64,000 bases of DNA from CAYRQP01 sp964426545 (lineage in GTDB: Bacteria; Fermentibacterota; Fermentibacteria; Fermentibacterales; JCC-6): positions 1 through 64,000 of the forward strand of contig CAYRQP010000003.1 of assembly GCA_964426545.1 (NCBI GenBank). The letters are read 5' to 3'. Shown here piece by piece: positions 24,693-33,533 of the stretch. Each line of letters opens with the position of its first letter. Within the stretch, counting starts at the first letter, position 1. The position numbers were made by a program, and so were the translations under genes. The notes under the pieces are model-generated. The model searched no databases and was not told the origin of the DNA. It saw nothing but the letters and a program-made list of their open reading frames with translations.

Positions 24693-25885
24693 TAAATTCA
24701 TCTTATTCTGATAACTACGAATTCATAGATACCCAAAGTGCTTTGGATAAACTGGTGGGTCGTATTCTGAAGACAGATGCTATTGCCCTCGATACAGAAT
24801 TCCACGGTGAGAGAAGGTATTATCCTGATCTCTTTCTAATACAGATAGCTGATGCTGACGGGATGTTTTTGATAGACCCGCTCGCTGTGGATATTGCTCC
24901 TCTGGGCAAAGTCATTAATGCTCAATCTCCTGTAAAAGTAATTCACTCGGCAACGCATGACGTGGAGATCCTGTCCAGGGTGCTTGATACTAAGTTCAAC
25001 TCTGTTTTCGATACACAACTTGCAGCGGCATTCCTGGGCTATGGACACCAGCCCAGCCTGTTGAAGTTGATAGAAGATATCTGCGGAGAACATCACAAAA
25101 AGGGGTTCACTTTAAGTGACTGGTCTGTAAGACCGCTTTCTGACAAACAGATTCACTATGCCCTTGATGATGTAAAATATCTGCTGCAGATATACTCGAA
25201 ACTGCGCACTTCCCTGGAAAAAAAGAATAGAATGCAATGGTATGAAAGTGAATTTGCCGAAACGACTAAATCATCTGCATCCGAAAAAAACCTCGAAAGA
25301 ACATTTCGCAAGGTCAGGTCAAGCGGAAAGTTAAAAAGACATAGTTTTCCTGTCCTCTGGGCACTCGTAGAATGGCGGGAGACCCTTGCGCAGGAGTTAA
25401 ACAAACCAAAGGAACATATCTTAAAGAATTATCAACTTGCAGGTATTGCATCGATGGCTCCTACATCGCTCAAAAACCTGCACAATCTTCGATCTGTCTC
25501 TTCCAAAGTAATAGACAGATGGGGCGAAGATATCATAAATACAGTAAAGTCCGTATGCAGTTCAGGGGTTTCTGATATTCCGTCGATACCAATCTCCCGT
25601 CATGCCAAACCGGGAGAGTCAGCAAGACACAATATTCTGAAAATATATCTGAAACAAAAATCAAGAGAACTCAAAATAGCTGATACAATACTTATCCCGA
25701 AAACAACTCTCACAATGCTCGCAAGAAATCAGGTAACTTCCATCGATGAACTTAGGAATACCGATGGTTTCTCGGAATGGAGAGTGGATGTGCTTGGAGA
25801 AGATATACTTCTGCTGCTGAAAGGGAAACTTGCTCTTGTGATAAACAACGGGCGGGGAAAGGGATTGAAGTTTATCCGGGTATGA
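24689..25885 (+). CDS. rnd: Ribonuclease D
   Basis: The 398-residue 3'-5' exoribonuclease trims tRNA 3' ends. DEDDy catalytic motifs are visible: ALDTEFHGE (D35, E37), IHSATHDVEIL, and YALDDVKYLLQIY with the Tyr-x3-Asp. An HRDC-type helical domain follows at about 215-290, containing FPVLWALVEWRETLAQELNKP, and a second helical region completes the usual length. The start overlaps the upstream Cys-rich gene by four bases. An upstream in-frame ATG within that gene was rejected. Confidence 0.92.
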   Translation: MINSSYSDNYEFIDTQSALDKLVGRILKTDAIALDTEFHGERRYYPDLFLIQIADADGMFLIDPLAVDIAPLGKVINAQSPVKVIHSATHDVEILSRVLDTKFNSVFDTQLAAAFLGYGHQPSLLKLIEDICGEHHKKGFTLSDWSVRPLSDKQIHYALDDVKYLLQIYSKLRTSLEKKNRMQWYESEFAETTKSSASEKNLERTFRKVRSSGKLKRHSFPVLWALVEWRETLAQELNKPKEHILKNYQLAGIASMAPTSLKNLHNLRSVSSKVIDRWGEDIINTVKSVCSSGVSDIPSIPISRHAKPGESARHNILKIYLKQKSRELKIADTILIPKTTLTMLARNQVTSIDELRNTDGFSEWRVDVLGEDILLLLKGKLALVINNGRGKGLKFIRV

Positions 25886-25917
25886 TACGGCTTCGGTAAT
25901 TTTGGGGGTATATCTAT

Positions 25918-26544
25918 ATGAATATCAATAAGTTAATAAAGACTACTTCTATCATCGATGTAACCCACACACTCGGAAAGGACACTCCTGTCTATCCGGG
26001 AGATACTCCCCTGAGAAGAACTATTGTGAATGATGATGGTGAACATACTCTGTCTGCTGTCAGTATGAGCTGTCATGCAGGAACGCATATGGACGCTCCA
26101 TTCCATTATTGCAGAGACGGAAAAACAATAAATGAGATAGCCGCTTCGACATTCTTTCTTCCGGCAACGGTAATCGACTACTCAGATGCAGAACTATTGC
26201 ATCCACACAATCTGATGGATATCGACTGGAAAAACAGAGCTATCCTGATGAAGACCCATGATGCTCAGGAAACAGAATACCTGCATGCGAGTTGTTTCAT
26301 GACAGAACTTACCGCTACGTTTCTTGTCCAGGAAGAAATCTCTCTTGTGGGAATCGACAGAATGTCAGTCGACCGGGCGGGAGAATCTTCCGTTCATCGA
26401 ATTCTGCTGGAGAATGACATCCCGATTGTTGAGTCTCTTGCTCTTGATAATGTACCGGCGGGAGATTATTTCTTTTTCTGTTTCCCCATCAAAATAGAAA
26501 GCTCTGACGGCGCTCCCGTCCGCGCCTTCCTGTTAGATAAGTGA
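25918..26544 (+). CDS. Cyclase-family metal hydrolase (kynurenine formamidase-like)
   Basis: The 208-residue protein carries the family signature HAGTHMDAPFH (53-63), giving metal ligands H53, H57 and D59, plus the opening DVTHTLGKDTPVYPGD. Members hydrolyse formylkynurenine or related amides and some cyclise polyketides. No tryptophan catabolism genes are nearby, so the substrate is open. A G-rich stretch lies upstream of the ATG. The gene stands alone and converges with the propeller lipoprotein gene. Confidence 0.88.
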   Translation: MNINKLIKTTSIIDVTHTLGKDTPVYPGDTPLRRTIVNDDGEHTLSAVSMSCHAGTHMDAPFHYCRDGKTINEIAASTFFLPATVIDYSDAELLHPHNLMDIDWKNRAILMKTHDAQETEYLHASCFMTELTATFLVQEEISLVGIDRMSVDRAGESSVHRILLENDIPIVESLALDNVPAGDYFFFCFPIKIESSDGAPVRAFLLDK

Positions 26545-26553
26545 ACATATCAC

Positions 26554-27693
26554 TTATCTCGGCAACTCTCCATAATACAGCACAGGATAATATTCCGGAG
26601 CAGCATCGAACGCCAAAAATCCGTCCCCGCTGATAACAACCTGCCAGGTTTCTGAAGTCTCTCCTGCATCGAGAGCTGCTGTAAAGAGCAGATTCCCGTC
26701 GATATCGTAAACATCGAATACCGGGGTTCTTTCTGTGCCCCTTTGAACCCATACTCTATCTGCACTATCGACCTGAATCGATTCTATAGCATATTGGTAT
26801 GGGTCAGGCTCCCAGTTTGCCATTTCCGGAGGCATTCCCTGCTGAATCATTCTGGCATTGACCAATTCTATTTCCAGTTCTATTGCTTCGGGAGTTTTCT
26901 CTACTTTTTCGAAATTCTCATCCGTAACTACAAAAAGTTCCTCCCCCCCCGGAGAGTATGCCGTAAAGGAATATTCTTCTGTTGAGAGGCGGGATGCAAA
27001 CACCATTCCGTCTTCAGTAGCTCCGAAGAATGCTACATCTTCTGCTATTGAACTCATATCTTCCGGGTCAAAAGGACTCATTTTCGAATAGTATTCAGCA
27101 GATGGTTCTGTTTTTCCCTCTTCCCATCGCGCAATGATAAATCCCATGAACATACCATCTTCATTCTGCTCAAATTCGGGTTTCATTCCTACAAGGGCTC
27201 TTTCATCAACACAAATAACCTGCTGGGGCGATGTCGGAAAAAATCCGGTCAGATTACCTGTATATTCTCCTTTGGAATCGAAAAACATCAATGCTCTCGC
27301 CATTGCATCCGCAACGACTATTCCGCCGTCAGGACAAAAGGTAAATGCTGTAACCAACTGAAATTCTCCGGGTCCGCTTCCCTGTCTGCCGATACTCTTT
27401 ACAAATTCACCTTCCTGCGTGTAGAAACTGATGCAGTATTTTTGTATGTCCAGCACCGCTATTTCACCCCCCGGGGTGTACCGTGCCCCGACTATGGCAC
27501 CGAATACATAATTGCTGTCGCCGATGTCCACTCCTATGGAATCATTTACAGATATGTAAACGTCGGCAACTGGTAGTTCGTATGAAACGCTTTCATCGTT
27601 CGAAGTGCTTTCATTTGTCGGTTTTTCCTCCGACGGGGAAGGTCCGCAGGCAATCAGCAAAACCATAGCTGCTGTAAGTAATGTCTTTTTCAT
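26554..27693 (-). CDS. Six-bladed beta-propeller lipoprotein
   Basis: The 379-residue product has a lipoprotein signal with lipobox LIAC (C16), a Ser/Glu-rich linker and a propeller-like domain. Repeat blades carry EFVKSIGRQGSGPGEFQL, a hallmark of the 6-bladed family common in Bacteroidota and relatives, followed by FCPDGGIVVADAMARALMFFD. It is likely anchored in the envelope, with a binding rather than enzymatic role. It starts 11 bases after glnA on the same strand and could be its last operon member, although the functions do not match obviously. Confidence 0.8.
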   Translation of the reverse strand: MKKTLLTAAMVLLIACGPSPSEEKPTNESTSNDESVSYELPVADVYISVNDSIGVDIGDSNYVFGAIVGARYTPGGEIAVLDIQKYCISFYTQEGEFVKSIGRQGSGPGEFQLVTAFTFCPDGGIVVADAMARALMFFDSKGEYTGNLTGFFPTSPQQVICVDERALVGMKPEFEQNEDGMFMGFIIARWEEGKTEPSAEYYSKMSPFDPEDMSSIAEDVAFFGATEDGMVFASRLSTEEYSFTAYSPGGEELFVVTDENFEKVEKTPEAIELEIELVNARMIQQGMPPEMANWEPDPYQYAIESIQVDSADRVWVQRGTERTPVFDVYDIDGNLLFTAALDAGETSETWQVVISGDGFLAFDAAPEYYPVLYYGELPR

Positions 27694-27704
27694 TTCTATT
27701 TTCC

Positions 27705-29132
27705 TTAAAGATTATAGTACTGTGAGTACTCCAGCGGATGAGGTACACCGTCGAAAGTACTTATTTCTTCTCTTTTTATTCTGATGTATGTGTCTATCAT
27801 ATCCGGGGAGAAAACATCTCCCTTTTCGAGGAATTTTCTGTCCTTTTCGAGTGCATTCAGTGCTTCTGTCAGAGACTCAGGTAACATAGATAGGTTTTCG
27901 GTGTTGAAACCTGTTTCGAATACATCTTCTTCGACAGGACCGAATCCGAGTTCCTTTGGATCCATCTTATTCTTGATACCGTCCAATGCTGCCATGAGTA
28001 TGGCGCTCATGGAGAGGTATGGATTTCCACAGTTGTCCGGTACTCTATACTCTATTCGCATCTTCTCTTTCGTTTTGGCATAAGCGGGTATTCTTATGGC
28101 CGCTGTCCTGTTACCACCTGAGTATATTCTGTACACAGGAGCTTCGTTGTCGGGAATAAGCCTTCTGTAACTATTCACCCCTGCATTCGAAAACGCACAT
28201 ACAGCCGGGGCATGATGAAGTATGCCCGCTATCACGTGTTCCCCAACTTTACTGAGCCCACAGTATCCTTTCTTGTCATAGAATATTCTTCTCTGCTTAT
28301 TGGTCAGGAACATGTGATAATGCAGTCCGCTTCCGGGTTCACCGGCGAGAGGTTTCGGCATGAATGTCGCCGTCAGCCCGTGTTTCAGCGCTACATTTCG
28401 GACAATATGTTTGGCAATAACAGTATTGTCCGCCGAACCTATCAGTGAAGAGAAATTAACTTCCACTTCACATTGCCCCGACATTCCCACTTCGTGATGA
28501 TGGTATTTTACACTGATTCCTGCCTTCTGCATGTCCGATGCTATTTCAGACCTCACAGTGTGCAGGCTGTCGACCGGAAATAATGAATGGTATCCACTTC
28601 CGCCTGACTGGACAAGTCCTTTTGAAACCGGATCTGCAGAACTCGAAGGAGATTCCATGCTGGTCAGCTGATATCCCTGTGATCCCCTTTCATCCCAGAA
28701 TACAGCTTCATCGAAAACATAGAACTCGAACTCCGGTGCCCAGAAACTGTCAGTTGCTAATTCTGATTCCTTCATGTATCTGGTTGCTTTCCGGGCTATC
28801 GACCTTGGATCTTTGTGAAATGCCTTGCCTGTATGCGGATTGACTATATTTGCAATCATTGCAAGTGTTTTCTTCTCTGTATACCGCTCCTGCCATGCCC
28901 GTGTAGGCACAGGAATGAGAACAAGATCACCGTTTTCGCTGTCAGCCATTCCCTTTAAAGTGGAACCATCAAAGCCTATCCCGTCTTTGAATAGGTCGCT
29001 GTCCGCCATCGATGCAGGAATTGTAACATGTCTCCAATACCCGAGAATGTCGGTAAACCGTATGTCGATTTCCTCATACTTGTTCTGTTTCATTCTCTCA
29101 ATCTGTACCTGTATGGACTTTGATGAACTCAT
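27705..29132 (-). CDS. glnA: Glutamine synthetase, type I
   Basis: This 475-residue enzyme makes glutamine from glutamate, ammonia and ATP and is the main ammonia assimilation step. Family motifs are present, including FDGSTLKGMADSENGDLVLIP, the KPLAGEPGSGLHYHMF ATP/metal site and NRTAAIRIPAY. The region that holds the adenylylation tyrosine in enterobacterial GS (NLYDLPPEE) reads NLSMLPES here, with a shorter following loop. Control by adenylylation therefore looks absent. GGAGA precedes the start, which overlaps the ispG stop by four bases. Confidence 0.95.
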   Translation of the reverse strand: MSSSKSIQVQIERMKQNKYEEIDIRFTDILGYWRHVTIPASMADSDLFKDGIGFDGSTLKGMADSENGDLVLIPVPTRAWQERYTEKKTLAMIANIVNPHTGKAFHKDPRSIARKATRYMKESELATDSFWAPEFEFYVFDEAVFWDERGSQGYQLTSMESPSSSADPVSKGLVQSGGSGYHSLFPVDSLHTVRSEIASDMQKAGISVKYHHHEVGMSGQCEVEVNFSSLIGSADNTVIAKHIVRNVALKHGLTATFMPKPLAGEPGSGLHYHMFLTNKQRRIFYDKKGYCGLSKVGEHVIAGILHHAPAVCAFSNAGVNSYRRLIPDNEAPVYRIYSGGNRTAAIRIPAYAKTKEKMRIEYRVPDNCGNPYLSMSAILMAALDGIKNKMDPKELGFGPVEEDVFETGFNTENLSMLPESLTEALNALEKDRKFLEKGDVFSPDMIDTYIRIKREEISTFDGVPHPLEYSQYYNL

Positions 29133-30217
29133 GTAATCTCCTGTTCTTTGTTTTCAGGTGTATTGTATGTCAACAATGTCTCTCCTATCTGCTTAATAAC
29201 TTCCTGCCTGTCTCCCTCAAGGAGTCTTACTTTTTTTCCGTCCATGAATAACAGAACTCCCGTTGATGTGCCAATGAAAGCAATTTCTGCTTCACGTGCT
29301 TCGCCGGGTCCGTTTACTTCACATCCCATTACTGCTACGGTGTAGCTGCCTTTTATTATGGATGTCTGTTCCTGCGCGGCTTCTGCCAGTTCTGCCACAT
29401 CTATCCTGCATCGGGCGCAGGTGGGGCAACTCACTATACGGGGAAATCTCCTGCGGATATTCAGAGATGATAAGATCTCCCAGCCGACCAAGGGTTCGTC
29501 ATCCGGTTTCCCTGAGAGGGATACCCGCAACGTATCTCCAATTCCTTCATTCAGGAGAATGGATAACGCTGTTGCAGTTCGAACACTCCCGGTAAGAGGA
29601 AGGCCGGCTTCTGTAACCCCAAGGTGAAGGGGGTATTCACATTCCTGCGATGCCCTTCTGTTTGCTTCAACCGTCAGCATGGCATCGCTTGCCTTCAGGG
29701 AAAGCACAATATCTTCGAAACCTGTTTCTGTCAGAATACATATATGTCTCTCTGCCGATGCCCACATCGAATCGGCATTCACCCCACCGTATTTGTCCCT
29801 TAAGTCAGCCGGTATGCTGCCTGAATTAACTCCGATACGTATGGGGATATTCCTCTCGCCCGCTTTTTCAGCAATTTTCTGAATATCCTTCTTCTTTTTG
29901 ATATTTCCGGGGTTGATTCTTAATTTGTGAACACCTGCATCTATTGAAAGTAACGCTAATTCAGGATCGAAATGAATGTCGGCGACAAGCGGGATGGGAG
30001 AAACCGGTATTATCTCATTCAGGGCTGCAGCAGATTCTCTGTCAGGAACCGCCACTCTGATTACTTCCGTCCCACGTGATGCAAGCAGTTTTATCTGCTT
30101 GATTGTCTCGACCGGATTCGATGTCAGTACATTTGTCATGGACTGTACGCTTATAGGTGAATTGCCGCCTATAGCGACATCGCCAACCATAACTCTCTTT
30201 GTTGCTTTTCTTTTCAT
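29129..30217 (-). CDS. ispG: 4-hydroxy-3-methylbut-2-en-1-yl diphosphate synthase
   Basis: This 362-residue [4Fe-4S] enzyme performs the penultimate step of the MEP isoprenoid pathway. The TIM-barrel N domain has PISVQSMTNVLT and ADIHFDPELAL with KLRINPGNI. The cluster-binding C-terminal part has CPTCARC and GCEVNGPGEA. The length is typical of the bacterial short form. It heads a two-gene unit with glnA (ATGA overlap) and has a candidate promoter upstream. Confidence 0.96.
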   Translation of the reverse strand: MKRKATKRVMVGDVAIGGNSPISVQSMTNVLTSNPVETIKQIKLLASRGTEVIRVAVPDRESAAALNEIIPVSPIPLVADIHFDPELALLSIDAGVHKLRINPGNIKKKKDIQKIAEKAGERNIPIRIGVNSGSIPADLRDKYGGVNADSMWASAERHICILTETGFEDIVLSLKASDAMLTVEANRRASQECEYPLHLGVTEAGLPLTGSVRTATALSILLNEGIGDTLRVSLSGKPDDEPLVGWEILSSLNIRRRFPRIVSCPTCARCRIDVAELAEAAQEQTSIIKGSYTVAVMGCEVNGPGEAREAEIAFIGTSTGVLLFMDGKKVRLLEGDRQEVIKQIGETLLTYNTPENKEQEIT

Positions 30218-30236
30218 TATAATTCCCCTGCGACTC

Positions 30237-30264
30237 TCTATACTGCAAATATACTCCCGTCTAA
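30237..30264 (-). promoter_or_regulatory. Candidate promoter for ispG-glnA
   Basis: TTAGAC and TATAGA are separated by 16 bases on the minus strand within the 59-base gap between prmC and ispG, about 20 bases before the ispG start. Confidence 0.4.
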
Positions 30265-30276
30265 CCTATTTCCATA

Positions 30277-31137
30277 TCACATTGATTTGTCTGCTCTTTT
30301 TCTTACTGCTGTGACAATCCTCGGGGTGCTGCTCAGGTCTTCTTCTATCCTGATTTCTTTCCAATTACCGGATTCTTCAAAATTCTTTGAGATATTATCT
30401 ACCTGACTACTGTCGAGTTCCAGGGCAATCACTCCTTTTTCGCACAGATGCCCGGGCGCACAGTCAATCAACTTTCTGACATATTCGAGCCCGTCTTCTC
30501 CCCCGTCCAGAGCGATAACAGGGTCACCGTTTCTGACTTCAGGCTCAAGATCTTCAATATCTGCTGTTCTAATGTAGGGTAGATTGGCAACTATTCCGTC
30601 GAATATTTTACCCTTTTGTGTATACGCTTCCGTGAGATCTGCCTGTACCGGAAATACATTCTTTGTCCCGTGTTTTTTAATATTCTGTTTTGCGAGAATC
30701 AGTGCTTCAATTGAGATGTCTGATGCAATTACTGTTGTTTCAGGATAATCTAAACCCAAGGTTATTGCAATTACACCTGAACCAGTGCCTATGTCCAGAA
30801 GGATTTTGGGTGCAGGATTGAGTTTTTTTATGAATATTTCGTACAGGGATTCAGTTTCAGGGCGGGGTATCAATGCCCCGGGTCCGGCTTCGAACATCCG
30901 TCCCATAAAACCTACTTCACCTGTTATGTGCTGAAGCGGGGTTCTGCTTTTTCTTTGTTTTATTTTTTCGAAGAAAAATTCTTCTTTTTCTTCAGGAAGC
31001 TCACTGTCGTGTGCGAGATACAATTCATGCATCTGCCAGCATTGAACAGAACACATTATCAATTCTGCCTGCATACGGGGATTTTCGAGTTTATTGAGTA
31101 TTTGAGATGCCCTTCGAACAGCATCCTTGACAAGCAT
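30277..31137 (-). CDS. prmC: Release-factor glutamine methyltransferase
   Basis: The 286-residue enzyme N5-methylates the glutamine of the GGQ motif in release factors. It has an N-terminal helical bundle, PRPETE (91-96), the SAM-binding motif DIGTGSG (115-121), and the catalytic NLPY (185-188), a variant of NPPY. Its start touches the prfA stop (one-base overlap), so enzyme and substrate are co-expressed, a common arrangement. Confidence 0.95.
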   Translation of the reverse strand: MLVKDAVRRASQILNKLENPRMQAELIMCSVQCWQMHELYLAHDSELPEEKEEFFFEKIKQRKSRTPLQHITGEVGFMGRMFEAGPGALIPRPETESLYEIFIKKLNPAPKILLDIGTGSGVIAITLGLDYPETTVIASDISIEALILAKQNIKKHGTKNVFPVQADLTEAYTQKGKIFDGIVANLPYIRTADIEDLEPEVRNGDPVIALDGGEDGLEYVRKLIDCAPGHLCEKGVIALELDSSQVDNISKNFEESGNWKEIRIEEDLSSTPRIVTAVRKRADKSM

Positions 31138-32210
31138 CAGTTATCTCCGGTAACCTCTGCAAGAAGTCTTTCCTGCTCCGCTTCTATAAGAGGAGTTATT
31201 ACCTGTTCGAGATCGCCGCCAAGAACTTCTTTCAGGCTGTGAAGTGTCAGTTTTATTCTGTGGTCGGTAATGCGGTTCTGCGGGTAGTTGTATGTTCTTA
31301 TTTTCGCACTCCTGTCTCCGGAGCCGACCATGCTCTTTCGTTTTTCGGCTCTCTTTGCTTTCTCTTCCGCCTGCTTCAGTGCAAAAAGCCGTGAACGGAG
31401 AACTTTCAGTGCTTTTGCCTTATTCTTGTGCTGGCTCTTCTCGTCCTGGCATGAAACAACGGTTCCTGTCGGCACATGGGTTATCCGCACTGCCGAATCA
31501 GTGGTATTGACACTCTGTCCGCCGGGGCCCGATGAACGGTAAACATCGACACGAAGGTCTTCCGGGTCTATTGTTATCTCTACTTCTTCGGCTTCGGGAA
31601 GAATCGCAACAGTGCAGGCTGATGTATGAAGCCTTCCGGATGTTTCTGTTTCGGGAACTCGCTGCACTCTGTGAACTCCGGCTTCGAACTTCATCCTGCT
31701 GTAAACCCCCCTGCCCCTGACTGCAAAAATAACTTCCTTGAAGCCACCCCTTCCGGAATCCCTGCTGTCGAAAACTTCTGTCTGCCAACCCTTCTTTGAA
31801 GCATAGGAGAGATACATTTCAAATATTTCGCCGGCGAATAAAGCAGCTTCATCGCCACCCGTTCCAGAACGAATCTCAATTATCACATCGCGTTTGTCGT
31901 TCGGGTCAGGTGGAATTAACAGTATTTTAAGTTTCTTGTAAAGTTTTTCAAGTTCTGCTTCAAGTGTCGGTAGATCCTCACGGGCAATGTCAGCAAGTTC
32001 TTCGTCGTCATCATTCAAATACAGATGCATCTCCTTTATCGAATCCCTTGTGAGTTCGATGGCTTCAATGGTGGAGAGTATTTTAGCAAGTTCTGATCTC
32101 TCTTCTGTCAGATATCTAATTCTGGGTGGAATTTTCAATACTTCAGGACTGCATAGTTTTTCATCGATTATGCATATTTTTTCGATGATACTTGTTTTGT
32201 CAAATTTCAT
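31137..32210 (-). CDS. prfA: Peptide chain release factor 1
   Basis: The 357-residue factor terminates translation at UAA/UAG. The GGQ motif is at 230-232 (SSGPGGQSVNTTDSA). The codon-recognition PxT-type tripeptide is PET at 186-188, consistent with RF1 rather than RF2. I start at 32210 (MKFDKTSII), which fits the family N terminus, has AGAAG upstream and still overlaps the preceding yqhQ-like gene by 11 bases. An ATG seven codons earlier is an alternative. It is followed immediately by prmC. Confidence 0.95.
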   Translation of the reverse strand: MKFDKTSIIEKICIIDEKLCSPEVLKIPPRIRYLTEERSELAKILSTIEAIELTRDSIKEMHLYLNDDDEELADIAREDLPTLEAELEKLYKKLKILLIPPDPNDKRDVIIEIRSGTGGDEAALFAGEIFEMYLSYASKKGWQTEVFDSRDSGRGGFKEVIFAVRGRGVYSRMKFEAGVHRVQRVPETETSGRLHTSACTVAILPEAEEVEITIDPEDLRVDVYRSSGPGGQSVNTTDSAVRITHVPTGTVVSCQDEKSQHKNKAKALKVLRSRLFALKQAEEKAKRAEKRKSMVGSGDRSAKIRTYNYPQNRITDHRIKLTLHSLKEVLGGDLEQVITPLIEAEQERLLAEVTGDN

Positions 32211-33207
32211 TTTTTTCTTCTGACTCTTCATCCGAGGTGGGCAGAATTGTCACCCCGGGACCGGGGTTCTGTTTTAGTGAAACTCTGAGAGATGCAACTG
32301 CTACTTCAATTTCTTCCAATCCTGCTTTTCTTGTCGTCAACTTCTGCATCAGGAGTCCGGGATGTGTAACGGCTCTTGCCAATGCCGAAGTTTCGAGATT
32401 CTTATCTGCCAGGCGAAGTAGTTCATAACTGAACCCCATAACAAGCGGAATCAGCGGGAGGTGATACAGAACCCTGATAATTGGAGCGGGATTTTCTCCG
32501 GATATTAATATGACGACAGAATCGAATATCCCGTAAAATATTATGGAACACACCATTACAAGGAGGAGAAAACTTGTCCCGCATCGCTGATGAAGCGGGC
32601 TTTCTTCAAGGGCGCTTTCCGCAAGCGGTTCCAATCCTTTTTCATAGGCATGAATGGTCTGGTGTTCTGCTCCGTGATATGTAAACAATCTTTTTACATC
32701 TTTTAGAAATGAAATCGAGATAAGATAGCCGAGAAATACTATTATTCTGAATATTCCAGCCAGGATATGAATGGCAAACTGAATTCCGGTCGACGGTTCA
32801 CTGATTGATTCGAGTATCCATACGCTTCCCCAAAGAGGAAGAAGCGCAAAAAGGCCTATGGCTATTGCGAATGCAGCCATTTGGCTTATAAATCCGAGGA
32901 ACTCATTCCAGCGGGATTCTTTTTCATCTTTATCCCCTTCTGCTATTTCAGCCGACCAGTTGAGGGAAGCCATCCCCAAGCGCATTGTGTCGATAAGGGT
33001 GGCCGCTCCCCTAAAAACCGGTTTCCCCCAGACCTTGCTTTTGTTCTTGAGAAGATCTATTTCGAGTATTCTGACCAGAATATTACCTTCAGGCGTTCTA
33101 ACTGCTACAGCTGTGCTAACCGGTGAGTGCATCATTACGCCTTCTATGACCGCCTGTCCACCTGTTTTGGGCTGCTTTGCAGTGTTTTCCACGGGATTTT
33201 CTGTCAT
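32200..33207 (-). CDS. DUF1385 family membrane protein (YqhQ-like)
   Basis: The 335-residue product starts at ATG 33207, after GGAAG; two in-frame GTG codons lie upstream without better signals. It opens with GGQAVIEGVMMHSP, the family hallmark, and has several membrane segments in the middle with TYHGAEHQTIHAYEKG, another invariant motif with possible metal-binding His/Glu. Function is unknown; the family is often called a predicted metal-dependent enzyme and is frequently next to rpmE, prfA and prmC, as here. Confidence 0.92.
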   Translation of the reverse strand: MTENPVENTAKQPKTGGQAVIEGVMMHSPVSTAVAVRTPEGNILVRILEIDLLKNKSKVWGKPVFRGAATLIDTMRLGMASLNWSAEIAEGDKDEKESRWNEFLGFISQMAAFAIAIGLFALLPLWGSVWILESISEPSTGIQFAIHILAGIFRIIVFLGYLISISFLKDVKRLFTYHGAEHQTIHAYEKGLEPLAESALEESPLHQRCGTSFLLLVMVCSIIFYGIFDSVVILISGENPAPIIRVLYHLPLIPLVMGFSYELLRLADKNLETSALARAVTHPGLLMQKLTTRKAGLEEIEVAVASLRVSLKQNPGPGVTILPTSDEESEEKNEI

Positions 33208-33240
33208 TTTTTCTTCCACAAACCTCACCTTGTCGAGAAC

Positions 33241-33270
33241 ACAAAACGGGGAGAGGCGACCCTCTCCCCG
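33241..33270 (-). terminator. Rho-independent terminator after rpmE
   Basis: CGGGGAGAGG and CCTCTCCCCG form a ten-base stem with a four-base loop (33247-33270). On the minus strand it is followed by TTTTGTG. It closes the rho-rpmE unit 19 bases after the rpmE stop. Confidence 0.75.
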
Positions 33271-33289
33271 CTGTCTTGACCGAAAAGAA

Positions 33290-33499
33290 TTAACTTTCTT
33301 TTTTGTTGCCGTACTTTTTGAGATACTTGTCTACTCGTCCTGCTGAGTCCACCAATTTCTGTTTTCCTGTATAAAATGGGTGGCAGTTCGCACAAATATC
33401 AAACTTCTTATCGCCCGCTGTCGACCTTGTCTTTATCTTGTTCCCACAGGTGCATGCAAAAGTTACATCTTCATACTTTGGATGAATATTATCTTTCAT
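33290..33499 (-). CDS. rpmE: 50S ribosomal protein L31
   Basis: The 69-residue ribosomal protein has four cysteines, C16, C18, C36 and C39 (FACTCGN and ICANCHPFYTG), so it is the zinc-binding form. The ending is rich in lysine. GGGAGG precedes the start. It follows rho by 34 bases and is followed by a terminator. Confidence 0.97.
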   Translation of the reverse strand: MKDNIHPKYEDVTFACTCGNKIKTRSTAGDKKFDICANCHPFYTGKQKLVDSAGRVDKYLKKYGNKKES

Positions 33500-33533
33500 T
33501 TATTCCCTCCCTCCTAATCGGAAAACCTGCCTA

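Noticed and set aside
30577..30590. NLPY instead of NPPY in PrmC
   Set aside because: This variant occurs in otherwise normal PrmC proteins and the remaining motifs are intact.
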